A model generated the notes under the pieces. It saw nothing but the letters and a program-made list of their open reading frames with translations, was not told the origin of the DNA and did no database searches. DNA of 64,000 nucleotides. It comes from Clusia tigrina. Taxonomy: Eukaryota; Arthropoda; Insecta; Diptera; Clusiidae. Every line of letters begins with the position of its first letter. Positions within the stretch are counted from its first letter, which is position 1. The stretch covers positions 250,387,889 to 250,451,888 of the forward strand of contig OV050030.1 in NCBI GenBank assembly GCA_920105625.2. The letters are read 5' to 3'. Shown one piece after another: positions 1 through 9,388 of the stretch. The position numbers and the translations under genes were made by a program.

Positions 1-4
1 TACG

Positions 5-1749
5 TCCTACACCTATGAAAGTTTGCAACATACAAATTCTTGTAACTTTTTACTGGAGCGTCATAAAACCTTGAAATTTTGTAACAATAAAGTACTCGAG
101 CCTCTTGTCAATTTAAGCTATCGCTCAAAGGTATGCTTCCCTTGAGTCCCAAATGAAACACTGATAAAACTTCAAATGGCCCTAACTTCTATACGGTAGG
201 TCCTACACCTATCAAAGTTTGCAACATACAAATGCTTGTAACTTTTTACTGGAGCGTCATAAAGCCTTGAAATTTTGTAACAATAAAGTACTCGAGCCTC
301 TTGTCAATTTAAGCTATCGCTCAAAGCTATGCTACCCTTGAGTCCCAAATCAAACACTGATAAAACTTCAAATGGCCCTAATTTCTATACGGTACGTCCT
401 ACACTTATCAAAGTTTGTAACATACAAATGCTTGTAACTTTTTACTGGAGCGTCATAAAACCTTGAAATTTTGTAACAATATAATACTCGAGCCTCTTGT
501 CAATTTAAGCTATCGCTCAAAGCTATGCTACCCTTGAGTCACAAATCAAATGCTGATAAAACTTCAAATGGCCCTAACTTCTATACAGTACGTCCTACAC
601 CTATCAAAGTTTGCAACATACAAATGCTTGTAACTTTTTACTGGAGCGTCACAAACCTTGAAATCTTGTAACAATAAAGTACTCGAGCCTCTTGTCAATT
701 TAAGGTATCGCTCAAAGCTATGCTACCCTTGCCTCCCAAATCAAACACTGATAAAACTTCAAATGGTTCTAACTTCTATACGGTGCGTCCTACACCTATC
801 AAAGTTTGCAACATACAAATGCTTGTAACTTTTTACTGGAGCGTCACAAACCTTGAAATCTTGTAACAATAAAGTACTCGAGCCTCTTGTCAATTTAAGC
901 TATCGCTCAAAGCTATGCTACCCTTGAGTCACAAATCAAACGCTGATAAAATTTCAAATGGCTCTAACTTCTGTACGGTACGTCCTACACCTATCAAAGT
1001 TTGCAACATACAAATGCTTGTAACTTTTTACTGGAGCGTCATAAAACCTTGAAATTTTGTAACAATAAAGTACTCGAACCTCTTGTCAATTTAAGCTATC
1101 GCTCAAAGCTATGCTACCCTTGAGTCCCAAATCAAACACTGATAAAACTTCAAATGGCCATAACTTCTATACGGTACGTAATACACCTATCAAAGTTTGC
1201 AACATACAAATGCTTGTAACTTTTTACTGGAGCGTCATAAAACCTTGAAATTTTGTAACAATAAAGTACTCGAGCCTCTTGTCAATTTAAGCTATCGCTC
1301 AAAGCTATGCTACCCTTGAGTCCCAAATCAAACAGTGAGAAAACTTCAAATGGCCGTAACTTCTATACGGTACGTCCTACACCTATCAAAGTTTGCAACA
1401 TACAAATGCTTGTAACTTTTTACTGGAGCGTTGTAACAATAAAGTACTCGAGCCTCTTGTCAATTTAAGCTATCGCTCAAAGCTATGCTACCCTTGAGTC
1501 CCAAATCAAACAGTGAGAAAACTTCAAATGGCCGTAACTTCTATACGGTACGTCCTACACCTATCAAAGTTTGCAAACACACAAATGCTTGTAACTTTTT
1601 ACTGGAGCGTCATAGAACCTTGAAATTTTGTAACAATAAAGTACTCGGGCCTCTTGTCAATTTAAGCTATCGCTCAAAGCTATGTTACCCTTGAGTCCCA
1701 AATCAAACACTGATAAAACTTCAAATGGCTCTAACTTCTATACGGTACG
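5..1749 (+). repeat. Family A higher-order repeat, nine monomers, 1,745 bp
   Basis: Nine distinguishable monomers occur in fixed order, with lengths 196, 196, 196, 195, 195, 196, 196, 178 and 197 bp. Marks are: m1 TATGAAAG, AAATTCTTG and CAAAGGTATGCTTCC; m2 near-consensus; m3 AACAATATAATACTCG and AAATGCTGAT; m4 TCACAAACC, TTGCCTCCC and GGTGCG; m5 TCACAAACC and CTGTACGG; m6 TCGAACCTC and ACGTAATAC; m7 CAGTGAGAAAAC; m8 the 18-bp deletion form with CAGTGAGAAAAC; m9 GCAAACACAC, TCGGGCC and GCTATGTTACC. The same nine in the same order and total length recur at 33601-35345. Confidence 0.9.
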
Positions 1750-1917
1750 TCCTACACCTATGAAAGTTTGCAACATACAAATTCTTGTAACTTTTTACTG
1801 GAGCGTCATAAAACCTTGAAATTTTGTAACAATAAAGTACTCGAGCCTCTTGTCAATTTAAGCTATCGCTCAAAGGTATGCTTCCCTTGAGTCCCAAATG
1901 AAACACTGATAAAACTT

Positions 1918-1973
1918 CAAATGGCCCTAACTTCTATACGGTACGTCCTACACCTATCAAAGTTTGCAACATA
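1918..1973 (+). repeat. Internal 56-bp sub-repeat, first copy
   Basis: This block begins CAAATGGCCCTAACTTC and ends GTTTGCAACATA, and it straddles the monomer boundary used here. Compared without gaps to the next 56 bp it matches at 35 of 56 positions. Shared runs include CAAATG, TAACTT, CGTC, a TA..A core, AAA, TTTG and AACA. The match is at constant offset, so it looks like an old tandem duplication inside the monomer rather than chance. Confidence 0.75.
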
Positions 1974-2141
1974 CAAATGCTTGTAACTTTTTACTGGAGC
2001 GTCATAAAACCTTGAAATTTTGTAACAATAAAGTACTCGAGCCTCTTGTCAATTTAAGCTATCGCTCAAAGCTATGCTACCCTTGAGTCCCAAATCAAAC
2101 ACTGATAAAACTTCAAATGGCCCTAATTTCTATACGGTACG
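1946..2141 (+). repeat. Reference satellite monomer (196 bp)
   Basis: This copy is close to the majority sequence and is used here as the phase reference. It differs from the most common form by TAATTTC instead of TAACTTC near its end. Landmarks in order are TCCTACACCTATCAAAG, TTGCAACATACAAATGC, TAACTTTTTACTGGAGCG, TCATAAAACCTTGAAATT, AACAATAAAGTACTCGAG, CTCTTGTCAATTTAAGC, TATCGCTCAAAGCTATG, TACCCTTGAGTCCC, AAATCAAACACTGATAAAAC, TTCAAATGGCCC and TATACGGTACG. AGTACTCGAG holds overlapping ScaI and XhoI sites. AATAAA lies just before it. The unit length is near a nucleosomal repeat length, but that is only suggestive. Confidence 0.95.
1974..2029 (+). repeat. Internal 56-bp sub-repeat, second copy
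   Basis: This is the partner of the preceding block, beginning CAAATGCTTGTAACTTTT and ending TTTTGTAACAAT. It aligns to its neighbour with no gaps (35 of 56 identical). A weaker third similarity follows in the monomer: CTATCGCTCAAAGCTATGC resembles CTATCAAAGTTTGC if four bases are gapped. The 196-bp monomer therefore probably derives from a shorter ancestral repeat plus extra sequence. Confidence 0.75.
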
Positions 2142-3901
2142 TCCTACACTTATCAAAGTTTGCAACATACAAATGCTTGTAACTTTTTACTGGAGCGTCA
2201 TAAAACCTTGAAATTTTGTAACAATAAAGTACTCAAGCCTCTTGTCAATTTAAGCTATCGCTCAAAGCTGTGCTACCCTTGAGCCACAAATCAAACGCTG
2301 ATAAAGCTTCAAATGGCCCTAACTTCTATACAGTACGTCCTACACCTATCAAAGTTTGCAACATACAAATGCTTGTAACTTTTTACTGGAGCGTCATAAA
2401 ACCTTGAAATTTTGTAACAATAAAGTACTCGAGCCTCTTGTCAATTTAAGCTATCGGTCAAAGCTATGCTACCCTTGGGTCCCAAATCAAACACTGATAA
2501 AATTTCAAATGGCCCTAACTTCTATACGGTACGTCCTACACCTATCAAAGTTTGCAACACACAAATGCTTATAACTTTTTACTGGAGCGTCATAAAACCT
2601 TGAAATTTTGTAACAATAAAGTACTCGAGCCTCTTGTCAATTTAAGCTATCGCTCAAAGCTATGCTACCCTTGAGTCACAAATCCAACACTGATATAACT
2701 TCAAATGGCCCTAACTTCTATACGGTACGTCCTACACTATCAAAATTTGCAACATACAAATGCTTGTAACTTTTTACTGGAGCGTCATAAAACCTTAAAA
2801 TTTTGTAACAATAAAGTACTCGAGCCTCTTGTCAATTTAAGCTATCGCTCAAAGCTATGCTACCCTTGAGTCCCAAATCAAACTCTGATAAAACTTCAAA
2901 TGGCCCTAACTTCTATACGGTACGTCCTACACCTATCAAAGTTTGCAACACAAATGCTCGTAACTTTTTACTGGAGCGTCATAGAACCTTGAAATTTTGT
3001 AACAATAAAGCACTCGGGCTTCTTGTCAATTTAAGCTATCGCTCAAAGCTATGCTACCCTTGAGTCCCAAATCAAACACTGATAAAACTTAAAATGGCTC
3101 TAACTTCTATACGGTACGTCCTACACCTATCAAAGTTTGCAACATACAAATTCTTGTAACTTTTTACTGGAGCGTCATAAAACCTTGAAATTTTGTAACA
3201 ATAAAGTACTCGAGCCTCTTGTCAATTTAAGCTATCGCTCAAAGCTATGCTACCCTTGAGTCCCAAATGAAACACTGATAAAACTTCAAATGGCCCTAAC
3301 TTCTATACGGTACGTCCTACACCTATCAAAGTTTGCAACATACAAATGCTTGTAACTTTTTACTGGAGCGTCATAAAACCTTGAAATTTTGTAACAATAA
3401 AGTACTCGAGCCTCTTGTCAATTTAAGCTATCGCTCAATTCTATGCTACCCTTGAGTCCCAAATCAAACACTGATAAAACTTCAAATGGCCCTAACTTCT
3501 ATACGGTACGTCCTACACTTATCAAAATTTGCAACATACAAATGCTTGTAACTTTTTACTGGAGCGTCATAAAACCTTGAATTTTGTAACAATAAAGTAC
3601 TCGAGCCTCTTGTCAATTTAAGCTATCGCTCAAAGCTATGCTACCCTTGAGTCACAAATCAAATGCTGATAAAACTTCAAATGGCCCTAACTTCTATACG
3701 GTACGTCCTACACCTATCAAAGTTTGCAAGATACAAATGCTTGTAACTTTTTACTGGAGCGTCACAAACCTTGAAATCTTGTAACATAGAAGTACTCGAG
3801 CCTCTTGTCAATTTAAGCTATCGCTCAAAGCTATGCTACCCTTGAGTCACAAATCAAACGCTGATAGACCTTCAAATGGCCCTAACTTCTATACGGTACA
3901 G

Positions 3902-4088
3902 TCCTACACCTACCAAAGTTTGCAACATACAAATGCTTGTATTTTTTTTATTGGAGCGTCATAAAACCTTGAAATTTTGTAACAATAAAGTACTCGAGCC
4001 TCTTGTCAATTTAAGGTATCGCTCAAAGCTTGCGTCCCAAATCAAACACCTCTAAAATTTCAAATGGTTCTAACTTCTGTACGGTACG
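3902..4088 (+). repeat. 187-bp monomer with T-run and 10-bp deletion, copy 1
   Basis: GTAACTTTTTACTGG is replaced by GTATTTTTTTTATTGG, which adds one base, and ten bases are missing between CAAAGCT and TGCGTCCC, which creates a HindIII site. The preceding monomer ends with a GGTACAGTCC insertion. The same 187-bp form occurs at 26794, 32825 and 45284. Confidence 0.9.
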
Positions 4089-4480
4089 TCCTACACCTAT
4101 CAAAGTATGCAACATACAAATGCTTGTAACTTTTTACTGGAGCGTCATAAAACCTTGAAATTTTGTAACAATAAAGTACTCGAGCCTCTTGTCAATTTAA
4201 GCTATCGCTCAAAGCTATGCTACCCTTGAGTCCCAAATCAAACACTGATAAAACTTCGAATGGCTATAACTTCTATACGGTACGTAATACACCTATCAAA
4301 GTTTGCAACATACAAATGCTTGTAACTTTTTACTGGAGCGTCATAAAGCCTTGAAATTTTGTAACAATAAAGTACTCGAGCCTCTTGTCAATTTAAGCTA
4401 TCGCTCAAAGCTATGCTACCCTTGAGTCCCAAATCAAACAGTGAGAAAACTTCAAATGGCCGTAACTTCTATACGGTACG

Positions 4481-4677
4481 TCCTACACCTATCAAAGTTT
4501 GCAAACACACAAATGCTTGTAACTTTTTACTGGAGCGTGATAGAACCTTGAAATTTTGTAACAATAAATTATTCGGGCCTCTTGTCAATTTAAGCTATCG
4601 CTCAAAGGTATGCTTCCCTTGAGTCCCAAATGAAACACTGATAAAACTTCAAATGGCCCTAACTTCTATACGGTAGG
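4481..4677 (+). repeat. Chimeric monomer: m9 head, m1 tail
   Basis: The first half carries m9 marks (GCAAACACAC, GATAGAACC, TTCGGGCC). The second half carries m1 marks (CAAAGGTATGCTTCC, AAATGAAAC). In the intact arrangement near 33.42-33.79 kb these belong to two adjacent monomers. The switch lies between about 4575 and 4606, in sequence common to both parents. One monomer-equivalent is lost and the register is kept, as expected of unequal exchange. Confidence 0.85.
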
Positions 4678-5453
4678 TCCTACACCTATCAAAGTTTGCA
4701 ACATACAAATGCTTGTAACTTTTTACTGGAGCGTCATAAAACCTTGAAATTTTGTAACAATAAAGTACTCGAGCCTCTTGTCAATTTAAGCTATCGCTCA
4801 AAGCTATGCTACCCTTGAGTCCCAAATCAAACACTGATAAAACTTCAAATGGCCCTAATTTCTATACGGTACGTCCTACACTTATCAAAGTTTGTAACAT
4901 ACAAATGCTTGTAACTTTTTACTGGAGCGTCATAAAACCTTGAAATTTTGTAACAATATAATACTCGAGCCTCTTGTCAATTTAAGCTATCGCTCAAAGC
5001 TATGCTACCCTTGAGTCACAAATCAAATGTTGATAAAACTTCAAATGGCCCTAACTTCTATACAGTACCACCTATCAAAGTTTGCAACATACAAATGCTT
5101 GTAACTTTTTACTGGAGCGTCACAAACCTTGAAATCTTGTAACAATAAAGTACTCGAGCCTCTTGTCAATTTAAGGTATCGCTCAAAGCTATGCTACCCT
5201 TGCCTCCCAAATCAAACACTGATAAAACTTCAAATGGTTCTAACTTCTATACGGTGCGTCCTACACCTATCAAAGTTTGCAACATACAAATGCTTGTAAC
5301 TTTTTACTGGAGCGTCACAAACCTTGAAATCTTGTAACAATAAAGTACTCGAGCCTCTTGTCAATTTAAGCTATCGCTCAAAGCTATGCTACCCTTGAGT
5401 CACAAAGCAAACGCTGATAAAATTTCAAATGGCTCTAACTTCTGTACGGTACG

Positions 5454-5649
5454 TCCTACACCTATCAAAGTTTGCAACATACAAATGCTTGTAACTTTTT
5501 ACTGGAGCGTCATAAAACCTTGATATTTTGTAACAATAAAGTACTCGAACCTCTTGTCAATTTAAGCTATCGCTCAAAGCTATGCTACCCTTGAGTCCCA
5601 AATCAAACAGTGAGAAAACTTCAAATGGCCGTAACTTCTATACGGTACG
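5454..5649 (+). repeat. Chimeric monomer: m6 head, m7 tail
   Basis: It contains TCGAACCTC, a mark of m6, followed by CAGTGAGAAAAC and GGCCGTAAC, marks of m7. The m6 tail (GGCCATAAC, ACGTAATAC) is absent. The switch lies between about 5550 and 5608. Confidence 0.8.
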
Positions 5650-8163
5650 TCCTACACCTATCAAAGTTTGCAACATACAAATGCTTGTAACTTTTGACTG
5701 GAGCGTTGTAACAATAAAGTACTCGAGCCTCTTGTCAATTTAAGCTATCGCTCAAAGCTATGCTACCCTTGAGTCCCAAATCAAACAGTGAGAAAACTTC
5801 AAATGGCCGTAACTTCTATACGGTACGTCCTATACCTATCAAAGTTTGCAAACACACAAATGCTTGTAACTTTTTACTGGAGCGTCATAGAACGTTGAAA
5901 TTTTGTAACAATAAAGTACTCGGGCCTCTTGTCAATTTAAGCTATCGCTCAAAGCTATGTTACCCTTGAGTCCCAAATCAAACACTGATAAAACTTCAAA
6001 TGGCTCTAACTTCTATACGGTACGTCCTACACCTATGAAAGTTTGCAACATACAAATTCTTGTAACTTTTTACTGGAGCGTCATAAAACCTTGAAATTTT
6101 GTAACAATAAAGTACTCGAGCCTCTTGTCAATTTAAGCTATCGCTCAAAGGTATGCTTCCCTTGAGTCCCAAATGAAACACTGATAAAACTTCAAATGGC
6201 CCTAACTTCTATACGGTACGTCCTACACCTATCAAAGTTTGCAACATACAAATGCTTGTAACTTTTTACTGGAGCGTCATAAAACCTTGAAATTTTGTAA
6301 CAATAAAGTACTCGAGCCTCTTGTCAATTTAAGCTATCGCTCAAAGCTATGCTACCCTTGAGTCCCAAATCAAACACTGATAAAACTTCAAATGGCCCTA
6401 ATTTCTATACGGTACGTCCTACACTTATCAAAGTTTGCAACATACAAATGCTTGTAACTTTTTACTGGAGCGTCATAAAACCTTGAAATTTTGTAACAAT
6501 AAAGTACTCAAGCCTCTTGTCAATTTAAGCTATCGCTCAACGCTATGCTACCCTTGAGCCACAAATCAAACGCTGATAAAGCTTCAAATGGCCCTAACTT
6601 CTATACAGTACGTCCTACACCTATCAAAGTTTGCAACATACAAATGCTTGTAACTTTTTACTGGAGCGTCATAAAACCTTGAAATTTTGTAACAATAAAG
6701 TACTCGAGCCTTTTGTCAATTTAAGGTATCGCTCAAAGCTATGCTACCCTTGAGTCCCAAATCAAACACTGATAAAACTTCAAATGGCCCTAACTTCTAT
6801 ACGGTAGTCCTACACCTATGAAAGTTTGCAACATACAAATGCTTGTAACTTTTTACTGGAGCGTCATAAAACCTTGAAATTTTGTAACAATAAAGTACTC
6901 GAGCCTCTTGTCAATTTAAGCTATCGCTCAAAGCTATGCTACGCTTGAGTCACAAATCAAACACTGATAAAACTTCAAATGGCCCTAACTTCTATACGGT
7001 ACGTCCTACACCTATCAAAGTTTGCGACATACAAATGCTTGTAACTTTTTACTGGAGCGACATAAAACCTTGAAATTTTGTAACAATAAAGTACTCGAGC
7101 CTCTTGTCAATTTAAGCTATCGCTCAAAGCTATGCTACCCTTGAGTCCCAAATCAAACACTGATAAAACTTCAAATGGCCATAACTTCTATACGGTACGT
7201 CCTACACCTATCAAAGTTTGCAACACACAAATGCTTGCAACTTTTTACTGGAGCGTTGTAACAATAAAGTACTCGAGCCTCTTGTCAATTTAAGCTATCG
7301 CTCAAAGCTATGCTACCCTTGAGTCCCAAATCAAACACTGATAAAACTTCAAATGGCCCTAACTTCTATACGGTACGTCCTACACCTATCAAAGTTTGCA
7401 ACACGCAAATGCTTGTAACTTTTTACCGGAGCGTCATAGAACCTTGAAATTTTGTAACAATAAAGTACTCGGGCCTCTTGTCAATTTAAGCTATCGCTCA
7501 AAGCTATGCTACCCTTGAGTCCCAAATCAAACACTGATAAAACTTCAAATGGTCCTGACTTCTATACGGTACAGTCCTACACCTATCAAAGTTTGCAACA
7601 TACAAATGCTTGTAACTTTTTACTGGAGCGTCATAAAACCTTGAAATTCTGTAACAATAAAGTACTCGAGCCTCTTGTCAATTTAAGCTATCGCTCAAAG
7701 CTATGCTAACCTGGAGTCCGAAATCCAACACTGATAAAACTTCAAATGGCCCTAACTTCTATACGGTACGTCGTACACCTATCAAAGTTTGCAACATACA
7801 AATGCTTGTAGCTTTTTACTGGAGCGTCATAAAACCTTGAAATTTTGTAACAATAAAGTACTCAAGCCTCTTGTCAATTTAAGCTATCGTTCAAAGCTAT
7901 GCTACCCTTGAGTCCTAAATCAAACACTGATAAAACTTCAAATGGCCATAACTTATATACGGTGCGTCCTACACTTATCAAAGTTTGCAACATACAAATG
8001 CTTGTAACTTTTTACTGGAGCGACATAAAACCTTGAAATTTTGTAACAATAAAGTACTCGAGCCTCTTGTCAATTTAAGCTAGCGCTCAAAGCTATGCTA
8101 CCCTTGAGTCCCAAATCAAACACTGATAAAACTTCAAATGGTCCTGACTTCTATACGGTACAG

Positions 8164-8345
8164 TCCTACACCTATCAAAGTTTGCAACATACAAATGCTT
8201 GTAACTTTTTACTGGAGCGTCATAAAACCTTGAAATTTTGTAACAATAAAGTACTCGAGCCTCTTGTCAATAAAGCTATGCTACCCTGGAGTCCGAAATC
8301 CAACACTGATAAAACTTCAAATGACCCTAACTTCTATACGGTACG
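8164..8345 (+). repeat. 182-bp monomer with private 14-bp deletion
   Basis: GTCAAT joins directly to AAAGCTATGC at 8271/8272, removing TTAAGCTATCGCTC. This is the only copy of this deletion I found. It explains the 14-bp difference between the offsets on either side when the two macro-repeat copies are compared. Confidence 0.9.
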
Positions 8346-9388
8346 TCCTACACCTATCAAAGTTTGCAACATACAAATGCTTGTAGCTTTTTACTGGAGC
8401 GTCATAAAACCTTGAAATTTTGTAACAATAAAGTACTCAAGCCTCTTGTCAATTTAAGCTATCGTTCAAAGCTATGCTACCCTTGAGTCCTAAATCAAAC
8501 ACTGATAAAACTTCAAATGGCCATAACTTATATACGGTGCGTCCTACACTTATCAAAGTTTGCAACATACAAATGCTTGTAACTTTTTACTGGAGCGACA
8601 TAAAACCTTAAAATTTTGTAACAATAAAGAACTCGAGCCTCTTGTCAATTTAAGCTATCGCTCAAAGCTATGCTACCCTTGAGTCCCAAATCAAACACTG
8701 ATAAAACTTCAAATGGCCCTAACTTCTATACGGTACGTCCTACACCTATCAAAGTTTGCAACATACAAATGCTTGTAAGTTTTTACTGGAGCGTCATAAA
8801 ACCTTGAAATTTTGTAACAATAAAGTACTCGAGCCTCTTGTCAATTTAAGGTATCGTTCAAAGCTATGCTAACCTTGAGTCCCAAATCAAACACTGATAA
8901 AACTTCAAATGGTCCTAACTTCTATACGGTACAGTCCTACACCTATCAAAGTTTGCAACATACAAATGCTTGTAACTTTTTACTGGAGCGTCATAAAACT
9001 TTGAAATTTTGTAACAATAAAGTACTCGAGCCTCTTGTCAATTTAAGCTATCGCTCAAAGCTATGCTACCCTGGAGTCCGAAATCCAACACTGATAAAAC
9101 TTCAAATGACCCTAACTTCTATACGGTACGTCCTACACCTATCAAAGTTTGCAACATACAAATGCTTGTAACTTTTTACTGGAGCGTCATAAAACCTTAA
9201 AATTTTGTAACAATAAAGTACTCGAGCCTCTTGTCAATTTAAGCTATCGCTCAAAGCTATGCTACCCTTGAGTCCCAAAGCAAACACTGATAAAACTTCA
9301 AATGGCCCTAACTTCTATACGGTACGTCTTACACCTATCAAAGTTTGCAGCATACAAATGCTTGTAACTTTTGACTGGAGCGTTGTAA

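Larger units (their letters stand above)
1750..4480 (+). repeat. Extended family A multimer, fourteen monomers
   Basis: The block starts like HOR A (m1, m2, an m3 relative) and then departs into monomers with TATCGGTCAAAGC and CTTGGGTCCC (near 2454-2480), AAATCCAACACTGATATAAC (near 2690), a one-base-shorter CCTACACTATC start at 2730, CAAACTCTG (near 2880), a 194-bp monomer at 2925-3118, and a 187-bp monomer at 3902-4088. It ends with ACGTAATAC and CAGTGAGAAAAC monomers. Pieces recur near 31.0-33.4 kb and 44.0-45.5 kb, but with different insertions and losses, so it is a mosaic rather than a clean HOR copy. Confidence 0.8.
4481..6024 (+). repeat. Shortened HOR A copy, 1,544 bp
   Basis: The order m1(tail) to m9 is recognisable, but the copy is shorter than 1,745 bp for three visible reasons: the m9/m1 fusion at its start, a 6-bp deletion near 5067 (CAGTACCACC where CAGTACGTCCTACACC is expected), and an m6/m7 fusion at 5454-5649. 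It is the first A part of the composite 4.4-4.65 kb unit. Confidence 0.8.
4954..9388 (+). repeat. Composite A+B macro-repeat, copy 1 (4,435 bp)
   Basis: It runs from one CAATATAATACTCG mark to the next. It comprises about 1.6 kb of family A monomers (m3 tail to m9, then m1-m3) followed by about 2.8 kb of family B monomers, and ends in an 18-bp-deleted monomer that joins directly to CAATATAATACTCG. It aligns to copy 2 at offsets of 4,637-4,638 bp, then 4,652 bp beyond a 14-bp deletion. The 6-bp deletion and the m6/m7 fusion account for its shorter length at the left end. Confidence 0.85.

Noticed and set aside
1485..1694. Recurrent 69-codon frames (also at 4413, 5760, 10397, 29443, 32167, 33336, 35081, 37218, 39552, 42473)
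   Set aside because: They mark the m8/m9 junction of HOR A, where GCAAACACAC adds one base. They were useful as position markers only.
3902..4088. Transposon insertion at the T-run monomers
   Set aside because: The change is a substituted T-run and a 10-bp deletion. No extra sequence, terminal repeats or target-site duplication is present, and total length falls to 187 bp.
8095..8415. Open frame of 106 codons, the longest seen
   Set aside because: It is the satellite read in one frame. It is long only because the 14-bp deletion at 8271 and the GGTACAGTCC insertion change the phase. There is no codon structure, start context or similarity beyond the repeat, and flanking monomers lack it.
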